Part shown: positions 33,401 through 45,400 of the stretch, one piece after another
Layout of the letters: each line of letters starts with the position of its first letter
Numbering within the stretch: position 1 is the first letter of the stretch
NCBI GenBank assembly: GCA_033032175.1
Contig: CM065304.1
Location: forward strand, 6,448,001 to 6,512,000
Source of the DNA: Saturnia japonica
Taxonomy: Eukaryota; Arthropoda; Insecta; Lepidoptera; Saturniidae
Length of the DNA stretch: 64,000 nt
Direction of reading: 5' to 3'
The notes under the pieces: model-generated
What the model saw: only the letters and a program-made list of their open reading frames with translations
Database searches by the model: none
Told to the model about the DNA's origin: nothing
Position numbers and translations under genes: made by a program

Positions 33401-36400
33401 GATCCAATTACAGGTACAATATTCACACACTAATTATTGCTATTATTGGTTTCCATTAACAATTCATTTAATTTTGCATTTTCTGGCGTATCAACGAATA
33501 AAAATCTAAGCGCAATGAATTACTATGCGTATCGTATGATGATTCGTACACATGAGGAGAATGTCATTCTGAAGTGCCGTCGGCTATTCCAGCAATTCGC
33601 TGTCGACATGTATGTCAAAGTCGAGACCGAACGTTTAGCGTTCATCCGATTCAATCAGGCAAAGCTACGATCTGAGGACTATATACATTTGCGTGATGCT
33701 ATTCATTCAGATGGTGATGTTCAGAATATTGGTCGTCTGACGATTCTCCCATCATGTTATATCGGAAGCCCACGCCACATGCACGAATACGCTCAAGACG
33801 CTATGACGTACGTGCGAAATTGTGGAGCTCCGGATTTATTTATTACGTTCACATGCAATCCGAAGTGGATGGAAATTGAACGTGAGTTGTAACCGGGCCA
33901 AAAACCGCAAGATCGCCATGACATAATCGCTAGAGTATTTCAGCAAAAACTCAAGGTTATGATGGATGTGCTTACTAAGTATCGAGTTTTTGGTGACACA
34001 CGTTGTTATATGTACTCGGTGGAATGGCAGAAGCGTGGACTACCGCATGCTCATATCCTAATTTGGTTGCTGAACAAATTACATTCAAATGAAGTGGATG
34101 ACATCATATCAGGTGAAATTCCTGATCTAGTCACTGATCCCCATCTACACGACATTGTGACGACACAGATGGTGCATGGACCGTGCCGGTGCATTAAATC
34201 CATTATCGCCTTGCATGGCTGATGGAAAGTGCACAAAACGATATCCGCGACCGTTAGTTGCTGAAACAGTCACAGGGAACGATGGATATCCAGTTTATCG
34301 TCGGCGTTCAAAAGAAGATAATGGTCGAACTATCAAAGTTAAAGTTCGAAATCAAGAGATTGAGATCGGAAATGAATTCATTGTACCATATTGCCCGCTG
34401 CTATCACGAATTTTCGAAACACATGTAAACGTTGAGAGTTGTCATTCGGCAAAATCAATCAAATATTTGTGCAAGTACGTCACAAAAGGCAGCGACATGG
34501 CTGTGTTTGGTATTGCGTCGAAAAATGCGAATGACGAAATCAGCAACTTCCAAATGGGCAGATACGTCAGTACTAATAAAGCACTGTGGCGATTATTGTC
34601 ATTTCAAATTCATGAAAGATATCCCACAGTTGTACATTTAGCAGTGCATTTGGAAAATGGCCAAAGAGTTTACTTCACTGAGGCTAATGCGGCACAACGA
34701 GCTGAGAGACCACCATCGACAACATTGACTAGCTTCTTTACAATGTGTGAAGCAGATCCATTCGCAGCGACGCTGATGTACGTTGAAATGCCCAAGTATT
34801 ACACTTGGAATCAATCAACAAAGAAATTCCAACGTCGCAAACAAGAAACCCCAGTTCCAAATTGGCCACAGGTGTTTTCCACTGATGCACTAGGTCGCAT
34901 GTATACTGTTCATCCTAGAAATGATGAATGTTTTTATTTGTGACTGCTGCTGGTAAATGTATGTGAACCAAAATCATTTGCGCATTTGAAAACTGTGAAT
35001 GGCCACCAATGCCAAACATATCGAGAAGCATGTCAACTATTGGGTTTGCTGGAGAACGATTCTCATTGGGATTTAACTCTTGAGGATTCAGTTGTTTCAT
35101 CAAATGCGTACCAAATACGAACGCTGTTCGCAATTATCATCACCACATGTTTTCCTTCACAAGCAATTCAGTTATGGAAAAAATAGAAAGACGACATATG
35201 TGAAGATATCTTGCATCGCTTGCGCATTCAAACGAATAATCCTGACATCCAAATAACCGATGAAATCTACAATGAAGGATTGATTCTGATTGAGGATCAA
35301 TGCTTGACTATTGCAAACAAGCTACTGATTGAAGTAGGAATGATTGCGCCAAATCGATCGATGCACGATGCATTCAACCAAGAATTAAATCGAGAGCTGC
35401 AATACAATGTTGATACATTGCAGGAATTCGTTCGAAATAATGTGCCGTTGCTGAATGAACAGAAAAAACAAGTATACGAAAAATTAATACAAACGGTGGA
35501 CAATAATACTGGTGGTCTATTCTTCCTGGACGCACCTGGAGGAACAGGGAAAACATTTGTCATTTCATTGATTTTGGCCACTATTCGATCAAGATGTGGC
35601 ATAGCTTTGGCGTTAGCATCATCTGGAATTGCGGCGACTCTTCTAGATGGCGGTCGTACTGCACATTCTACGCTTAAGTTGCCACTCAATTTAAACACAA
35701 TTGATACTCCAACATGCAATATTTCCCGATCCAGTGCAATGGGAAAATTGTTGATGCAATGCAAGCTCATTGTTTGGGATGAGTGCACAGTGGCACATAA
35801 GAAATCACTTGAAGCACTTAACTTCACACTGAAGGATCTTCGGCGAAATGACAACATCTTTGGCGGCTTGATGATATTGTTGGCAGGCGATTTCAGGCTG
35901 ACGTTGCCAGTAATTCCCCGTGGAACGCCTGCAGATGAATTGAATGCTTGCCTGAAGGCTTCACCTTTATGGAATAACGTAAAAACATTATCGCTAACCA
36001 CTAATATGAGAGTTCAACTTCAAAATGATCAAAGTGCTGCACAATTTTCCAAACAATTGTTAGCTGTTGGAAATGGAAAAGTCCCAGTTGATGCGACATC
36101 TGGATTAATTACTCTTACCAACGACTTTTGCCGATTTGTAGACTCTCAATTAGCTCTTATTGAAAATGTTTTCCAAAACATTATTGAGAATTATAAGAAT
36201 TATGCTTGGTTAAGTCAACGAGCAATTCTTGCCGCAAAGAATAATGATGTACACGCACTGAATTTCACCATTCAATCAAAAATTGCTGGCGATTTGGTGA
36301 CATACAAATCCGTTGATTCCATAACAAATCCCGATAATGTAGTAAATTATCCAACGGAGTTTTTGAACTCTCTGGAGTTACCAGGATTTCCACCACATAA

Positions 36401-39400
36401 TTTGCAACTCAAAGTTGGTACAGTTATTATGATATTGCGTAATTTGAATCTACCGTGTCTTTGCAACGGTACTCGACTTTCAGTAAAAAGACTTATGCCG
36501 ATTTTGATTGAGGCAACCATTATTAACGGAAAGTACGCAGGTGAAAATGTATGTATTCCTCGAATACCAATGATTCCGACTGATCTTCCGTTTGACTTCA
36601 AATGATTGCAATTTCCAGTTCGCCTTGCGTTCGCAATGACAATTAACAAGTCGCAAGGCCAATCGCTTAGTGTTTGCGGGATAAATTTAGAAAATCATTG
36701 TTTTTCACATGGGCAGTTATACGTTGCGTGTTCACGAGTTGGGAAACCATCCGCTTTGTTTGTGCTAACGTCAGACCAAAAAGCAAAAAATGTTGTTTAC
36801 CAAAGAGCACTTCAATGAAACGGTTAATTTGCAGACACGTATAACGCTTCGATTCAGTATTTACTTTGGATTCACTTTCATTTACTTAGAGAAGTTCAAC
36901 TAAATAACACTTTATTTTTGTAATCGAAATTAATTCATTACTGTTGTGAAATGAAATAAAAATTTTCCTTTTCAAATATAAAACAATAAAAAATTTTCTT
37001 CATGTTTTAATCACCAAACGAAATGTTACATAAAACGAAGCCATCTGGTTGCGAAACGGAGTTCGCCGGGTTTGCTAGTTATTTTTAAAAGTAATCAATA
37101 GCAACAACGACATCAGTTGCAAAAATGTCTACGCTTTTGAAATGTCGCAGTGAGCGTAAAAAATTCAGCATAGTGCCAAAAATCCGTATTTTATTATTTT
37201 CAAGTCTTTAATTATATATATACATATAGAGTGGTGGTCGTATAATTAGAAACAACAAAAAAAAAAGTATAAAAAACAGTATTTTTTTAAGTATTAGAAT
37301 AAGTATTGTTATTTACAAAATAGCTACTATCCACAGCCTATTGGCGTATCCCTTATTTTCAATAACAGCACTGCAACGACGTGGCATTGATTCAATCAAT
37401 TTCATACATTTTTCTAGGAAGATTGAATTCCATGCTTCAACAAATGCTTCATATAGTTCGTTTTGACTGCTGTTACGTTTGTTTAAGACTTTTTTTTAAC
37501 AATACACCAGATATTTTCTATCGAGTTTAAATGCGGACTATTTGCTGGCAAGTCTAAAACGGATATACGCTTTTCGCTAAGGAAACATTTGACGCTATTG
37601 GCCGTGTGTTTAGGGTCATTGTCATGCTGAAAAATCCAGGTTACAGGCAAATGATTGTCCGACTAGGGAATCATTGTGTGCTCTAAGATATTTTTGTATT
37701 GCCATTGATCCATTGTACCTTCAATCTTCCGAACGGGTCCAACTCCACATCCGGAAAAACAACCCCAAACTTTGATGTTACTGCCACCGTGCTTGACTAT
37801 ACTCCTTGTGTATTTATAATTAATAGCATTGTTTACAGGACGTCTAACATAGCGGTTTCTATCGGAATTTGCCATATTTATTTTTGTTTCATCTGAAAAT
37901 AACACTTTTTTCCATTCTCGTGCCGTGCAATTAACATATTTTTTAGCGAATAATAATCGCTTCTCTCGGTGTTGCTTGGTAAGAAGCGATACCTTTCGAG
38001 AGATTCTTTCAAACAATTTAGCTTCCACTAATCTTCGGCGTATCAGTCTTGAAGAGATGTTTCTAGGGTCATCAGGCGAAAAAACTTCATTTTTAATCTG
38101 GTTGTAGTCTTTACTTGGGTCGTTTTTAGCAACACGAACGATTAGCGTATCTGCTCTGGGAGAGGTTTTTCTTGGCCGAGCCTTTCTAAGAACATATTCA
38201 ACAGTTCCATGTGTTTTATAACGATCATTTGCATTTAAAACTTTCTTAGCAGTACAATCGAAATGTTCAGCTATTCTTCTGTACGCCCACTTATTATCTA
38301 TATGTAAATTAACAATTATTTGCCTAGTTAACACGTCACAACTTTTATTTTACCCATTTTTGATAAAATAAAATTCAGATTAAATTTTAAATTGCCGCCA
38401 AAATAATAGAAAAAGTAAAGAGAGGAATGTTATTCTCCAATTTCAAAAAAAGAACGAGCTATGGATGCTTTTTTTAAATGTTTCTAATTAGGCGCCCAAG
38501 CTGCCAGTAACAGAAAATAAACTCCTACATGTGTAAGACTCATTTTGTAGTTAAAAGTAAGATATGTTTTATATTTTATACATTTTATGTTTTTTTATTT
38601 ATTTGAGTGGCTATATTATTGCATGATTATTAATTATTGAATGTGTATATTTTTAGGAACATTTGTACGTTGAATTTATACTTTCTTTATTCATAAGAAG
38701 TGTTTCTAATTATATGATCACCACTGTATATTCCCTGGACTGACTACGTGCATTTCGGGAAAAGAACCAATTAAATTTCACGGTGTATATAATACGATAG
38801 TAATAGTTATATCGGTGTTCTGCTCTTTCCGGTAGTTAATGGTTTGACCACAGCATCACCTGCCGCATCTTAACATAGCTATGAACTATCGTCTCGATAA
38901 AACAAATATATTATATGAATATACGCTTAATCACCAAGTCGTTCAGAAGTTACACGATCACTAACAGACGCAGTTATTTTTTTATATATGATAATAAATC
39001 CCAAAAGATTTTTTTTTATAGATTTGTTTGAACGCACTCATCTCTGGAACTATCAGTCAGAATTCATACATGTGAAATTTACAGGACCAATTCTCCAAGG
39101 CGCCGCCGTCAACTAACTCGTGTAATTTATCGTTGTTTTCACTTTCAGTACTTGCTTGTAGTTACAGCTCTCCAGATTGCTTGATATTCATGGTTACTGC
39201 TCCCCTCCTTAGAGTCATAGCTTAAAGTTATATAACCTTCCAAAATAAAAAGTTTATAAAATGGAAGTAGAATTTCAAAAACTGACTAATAGTTCTAGAG
39301 ATAAGCGCGTTCAAATAAACAAAAATAAAAACATTTCTTTAACTTAATTTAGAGTTTAATTTTTTGTCTTTTAGCTGATGAAGGCTGCCTCCAGTATTAT

Positions 39401-42400
39401 ACAGGAGTGTCAGGTCAAGTACGTTCATTCAATTATGACCCAGTATCAGGATTGCAGCTTAGCAATCAGGACTATGGCATTTGTATCAGGATGGAGAGGA
39501 ACTTCTGTGGGATACAATATACCGCTTGCCCCGACACAGGTTGTTTTAGTATATTTTGTTCTTAGTTGTAAACAATAAATTAGAGATACACCTAATTGTC
39601 GACGATGACATTTTTAACCTGAAAGTTAAAAGTTTTTGAAAATAAAAACGAGTATTTAAATAACTACATTGTTATGATTTTTACGGACTTCAACATTAAC
39701 AGCGCTATTATAGAATGTAAACGAGTATTTAAATAACTACATTGTTATGATTTTTACGGACTTCAACATTAACAGCGCTATTATAGAATGTAAAAGATTA
39801 ATGTTTCTCATGCATTACGTGCACATAATGTTAAAGGGAAAAAATAGAACTCGTTCAATTATCCTCTTTAAAAAAATCTTTGGTTGAAATCTTCAAAAGT
39901 TCTACATCATTCTTTAGAATCGGATAGGTGTTAACTAACCTCTGGAACTACTAATCCTATCTTAAAAAATATTTAATTAATAGAAATCTACGTTCACGCT
40001 GATGGTAACAGATTATGTTTTGTTATTATTAAGTTATTATAATTAACGCCAAACAAGTCGCCGGTGCAGCGGGTGCTAGTTTTCGGTTGGGAGATACATG
40101 GGAACACTAAAAAACAAACATACATCTAGCCCAGGCTCATCGCAGGGATTCGAACTCACGTCGATCGACGCTATTATAAACGTAAATAACAAGATTATCA
40201 TCTCTGGAACTATTTTATTTTTATTTTATATTTTAATGTTTAGTTGTCAGACCAAACTTGTTTTAGGCTAAAACTATGCAACATATTTTTAACCGTCTTT
40301 TATAAAAGAAGGAGGTTATCAATTCGAATGTATATATTTTTATAGATGTCCAGCCATAACTTCTTTGTTTATGAACCGATTTGGATGAGTGTTTTTTCAT
40401 TGGAAAGGGGATATCTCATAGGTAGTTCCATTTTAATTTCATTTGCATTGGACTTTCGACTTCGAAGATACACCAGGGAACTCCTCAAAATTAGTGAAGT
40501 TGATTTTCTTTTTTGTTAATAATTGTCTTGTAAAGGTTACCTTTAAACCTTACAACTTATACTTATAGCTTACTAATATTTGAGATATTTTATGGAGTTA
40601 TAATAATTGTCGCTTCTTTTGGCGATTTGAAGTGATAGACTTGGCGACCGAGTCGTTCGATCTGGGTTCGAATCTTACAATGAGTTGCGGTGATGGAAAA
40701 CATAGTGATGCTAGTAGGGTATTTTGTATTACACGCCTGGCAATGATATTACACATAATCACCGATACCAATGTCACGCACTTAACGGTTCCCTTTCGTA
40801 ACTTACGGCCATTATCAATAACATATCTGAGTTAATATTTGTAAGAAGTACTGCCTTTAACTTAAGACAGATATCGGCTTCCCTCTTACTTATTCAAGCT
40901 ATAGGATATGGATATATATTATTTAGAAACGAAAACCTATCCATCGATAGGTTATTGAAAGAAAAGGAAGGACAAAAGGTTATATTTGTCTAGCTTTAGT
41001 AACTGTAAAAACCGATAGATAGGTTAGTGATCTTGTTTTGTATTCATGTAGATCTTCGGCTACATCGTCACTAAATATCAGGGAGATTATGGTAATACAA
41101 CAGCTATATAAAATCCATAAAAAATATCTGTATGTAAGTAAGCCTTGATTAAAATAATGTTAATTTATACCCCGTTAAATTAGTTAAATGACGCGCGCGC
41201 AGCACTCCATTTTACCCTGTACTAAACACGCCAAAGGAGATATAACTTTTATAACGATTAGTAATATACAACTTGATTTCAGTAAACAATCGATCAAAAT
41301 CATTCACTCTGAGCGGAAACAGCAACGGTGCCGTAAATTCAATGACCGGCTCTGGGGTTGGACCAAATAATTGTGCAAACGATTGGCTTCTCGTGCCATG
41401 TGCGGCCAACGTTGGGCGAATACAGCCCGCCCAAGCATTGTGTACTGACAGGATCTGTGGTGGGGCTTTCTCAGCCGATCTTTCGATGCAGTCTTCTCCA
41501 GTTCTTAGTAAGTATAAGAATTTAATTGTTTAGCAAGTCAAATAAGGTCATAATATTAATTCTTAAAAGTGTTTTATGTGGTTTTACGCGATCTTCCTTG
41601 TTTCTTCATAAAAATCATCGATTTTAAAGCTTACCTTCTCCGAATTTGGATATAAAATAGATAATCAAAGAAAAAGATTTAAAAAGTTTTAAATCAAGAA
41701 TACCATCTGTTAATGGTATTCCTGATGCAAATATATTCGACTAACATACTCATTCCATAATGTGCAAAATCGACCATGTACAGTGCCGGCCCTAGTAGCT
41801 CTAGGTTTTTTTTTTTTGTTAAATACTTCAATTATCAACACTATTATAAATAGAAATATATATAAGTAAATACATTTTATTGATTGAAATTGTTATTCGG
41901 ATTTTGGCGCCTCTTGCCACCTTGCACCTAGCGCAACCGCTCCTTCCGCTCTACCACAAAGCTGGCACTGCACGTGCGGGGCAACTGGGGCCCAAGTCTG
42001 CTAACAAAATAGTGTTTTAATAGTGCGTCTATGGTATCTCAATAAACATTTGGTCACCATTTGGAATTTTCCTTTTTGTATAATCATTCTATCGGAAAAC
42101 TAGTGACTCATTTGGTATTCCGCTCTACAATCGCCTCTGGATAGCAACTCGATAGTAGTCAAAACGATATTCTCTTAAATCGTTTTTTACGTAATCTTAC
42201 AGATTTAATAGGAAATATAGCACTAACAAGTATTGTAAACTAATGGTAGTTTCGATTAGCAACTCTGAATCCATGGAAGATTTTGTTAGGCAACGCCAAC
42301 GACGTATCTATTGCTATCTCACTGACACACTATCACAACGCTATAGAGATTCTATCTAGACTAATAAAACTTTAGCAGAATAAATACCAAATTTGTTACA

Positions 42401-45400
42401 ATTAACGATACATATAATATCAGTAGTGTCGATATAAAAACAATTGTTGGTTCATAAATGTGAAATAGCATACTTGAGCCCCAGGTATGTACAAATTATC
42501 ATTAAAGTGATTTTTGTTAAGTCCGTAATGTCCATATTAAGTCTAATTTCATATCATGCTACTTTACCTATAAAATTCTAATGATACTAAAAAACCATAT
42601 CTTGTTAATTAATGTAAAATCTCTTAGGGAACGTATTTTGTAGGCAACTCTTGTTATTTGTTAACCTGGGCGACCGAGCTATGCTCGGTGTCTTATAAAT
42701 AAAATTAAAAAAAAACACCTATCTAGGTAAATTTGGAATGTAAAACATTATCTAAATGAATAGTTTCATCGAAATCGTTGGAGCCGTTTCTGAGAAACCA
42801 ATTACATATATATTATACAAGAATTGCTCACTAATATAATAAGATATACGTATGACACATCATGCCTATTAATAAATTACACTAGAGAAAATAGCTCTAT
42901 TTACAAATGATAGTAGACGAGGATTATCAATTATTAAAAGAGTAACCGATTTAATTAGGCTAAAATCTTTCACTTAAGCTAACAAGTTAGGTAAAGGTTC
43001 GGTTCACTCGTGACAATAAAAACTAGATAACTAGTACCAATAAATAATCTCCTTATTATCAATATAAAATTGAAATAATTTAACAAATCTGTCATTTTAC
43101 ATTTCATTTTCGTCAAAAAATGAGATTCCCAATAATAATGTGAATTAAATAAAAAGATATTTAAAGTTTTTATTTTATTAACTATTTGTTTATTTATTGT
43201 CAATAGCGGGGAAAGCAAGTTTCAAAATGATATTTAGATTATTAATTTTGATGAAGAATTAGGGAGAAATTTTGCCTTGTCGCAAAAACACCTTTGAGAA
43301 ATAATATATAGAGATACTAAACCGGCAAAGTGGTGACACTTTAGTGCAGTACAATCCATATCCAACGGCGACCACTAGGAAATTGGTAATTAAATATTTG
43401 CCGGTCACAACTACCATACTGGCCTACGAACATCTCAAGAGCTAGGCTAGTTGATTCTGTAATACGACAAACCCAAAGAGTGCCACTGTGATGGGTTTTT
43501 TACCATGTATATGGTAGTCGACTGACTCAATTAATATGATCACTCAAGTGTAGCATTGTTTGCATAAACGATACAAAGTGTAGGAAACCAAGCAATACAC
43601 GTCATATCGTCGTGGTTAAAATTTACATAGAAATGTGTTTTACGGGAAATGGAAAATAAAATGAGTTACGTATAGAAAAATATTTTTAACATTTTTCAAT
43701 TCATAGAACATAAATCGTTGATGATTTGCGTTGATGATTTCACGCTTTTTTGTGCGTGTTCTATCGTTTGTATAATGTTATGGTCCGATGGTGATCACGG
43801 CTACTTTCCAAAACCGTACCGCTCGCCGTCAGCAAGGAATTTATTCTCACACATTGGAACCAAAACAGTCACGAACAGTCTGGTTCCAAAGAAATTTTGG
43901 AACGCTCCAAATCTAGAATGAGCTCCTTGCCATTTTACTAGATTACTAAAGTGTGGGGTTCATTAAAAGGGGAGTGAAGTGAAGCGCGCATATGTTGCTA
44001 CTGGTGTTTACAGGCCTTGATAAGCTGCGGTGACCGCTTTCTATTCTAGGCAGAGGAAACTATTTCTCGAGGGCAGGGTGGAATTGGCTATGTCACTTGA
44101 TATCAGCCTGACACCCCGCTATCATAGAGTGCCGAACTATGTCCGCCACATTGTCGGAGTGTATTCCAGTAAAAGGGCACGTGACCTTCTCAGGTCAAAG
44201 AAGATCCTGTCGATGAGACATATTGTGCGGCACTGCACAGGGTTATATCTCAGCCTTCACTCACAGGTGACAGGAACATCGGGTGCAAATAGATATCACG
44301 CGGTGTGCTCCTCTATAGAGTTAGGGTCGTCTATTATAGGCTTGAGCTAACCCCTCTGAAAAATTTAGCTAAATGGAAAAAATAACTAAAGTCCTAAGTC
44401 CACTCACTTAACTTACTTCACTGATGAAGCAAGTCCCACAGGTCGAAACTAGAATGAAATTTTTCCATTCTAAGTATTCCGTCTGCGTTTCTATAATAGT
44501 CTAAAAGTGGGGCGAAAGATGAACAACGTGCACGGTAATACAATCGTTTAGCAGTCTCAATAGACTAAATACTTATATCAGAGAAGTAGGGTACAAAGAG
44601 ATTTCTGTGGAGATTTCTCTCTACTGGAGGCAGTGCAACTGGTGGTATATTTCCACTCTGCAGAAGATCGTAGCCAAATGATCTACCGTTGTGTTTTCAG
44701 AGCTCTTTAGGTCAAGGATTCAAGGTCGGCAACGCACTAGTGTCACAGCATCCATAAGCTACGGTAGACGCTTACCACCAGGCGGGCCGTATGCTTGTTT
44801 GCCACCTTTATTCATCTTCTTCTGACTTTATCCCGCTTTTATTTGGGATCGGCTCTCTTAATCTGTCGTCTTCAGAGACATCCGCGCTCTGGGTCGTCAT
44901 TGGGTCTATGTTGTTGATTTTTATAACATTCCTAATTACAGATATCCACGTTAGACGGGGTCGTTCAAGCTTTTTCGGACCTGGCTTATGATCTAGCACT
45001 GTTTTGATCATGTGATCATCTAGCTTCCTCATGATATGGCTTTAACAACGGAGTCATACCTCCACTAGCTTATCCTGTATAGATCTTACTTTGATATAAT
45101 GGTTCGGCACTTTGTCTAGTAGTGTGATTCTGCCAACCATCTAAACATTCTTATTTCGGCGATACAGAGTTTGTCAGACTGTTACTTCTTGAGTGGCCAG
45201 CATTCCATGCCGTATGTTATCGCTAGTCAAACTGCGATCTTATAGACTTTTTCGTATATGCATATGGGCATTGTTGACCGTACATTTTGACTGTACCTAC
45301 AATTAATACTTTTCTCATCCTCCATATATCAACTTGCCCCCCTCTTCCCTGGGCCATCAGCTGTCTCATATAACTTTTCCGAGATGACGCATGGGTTGGC

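Larger units (their letters stand above)
31839..37078 (+). mobile_element. Helitron, protein-coding but decayed
   Basis: A rolling-circle transposon inserted in CUB intron 5. The 5' end is placed at TC 31839 before TTTTACTATATAAAAATAAG, as lepidopteran Helitrons begin, though the base before it is G rather than the expected A. The 3' end is CTAG at 37075-37078 followed by T, preceded by a short hairpin (CGAAACGGAGTTCG). No inverted repeats or target duplication are expected. It encodes the N-terminal domain, the HUH Rep nuclease and a Pif1-like helicase on the + strand across several frames with in-frame stops, so it no longer makes a full RepHel protein. Confidence 0.92.

Noticed and set aside
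35297..36001. 234-codon frame on the minus strand
   Set aside because: Shadow of the Helitron helicase frame on the + strand, which carries the real motifs.
40640..40690. tRNA-like sequence with GGGTTCGAATC
   Set aside because: Only a B-box-like word; no A box at the right distance and no acceptor stem could be paired.
44791..44991. Hydrophobic 66-codon frame resembling a membrane segment
   Set aside because: It is the antisense of a LINE-like repeat; the hydrophobicity is a composition effect.
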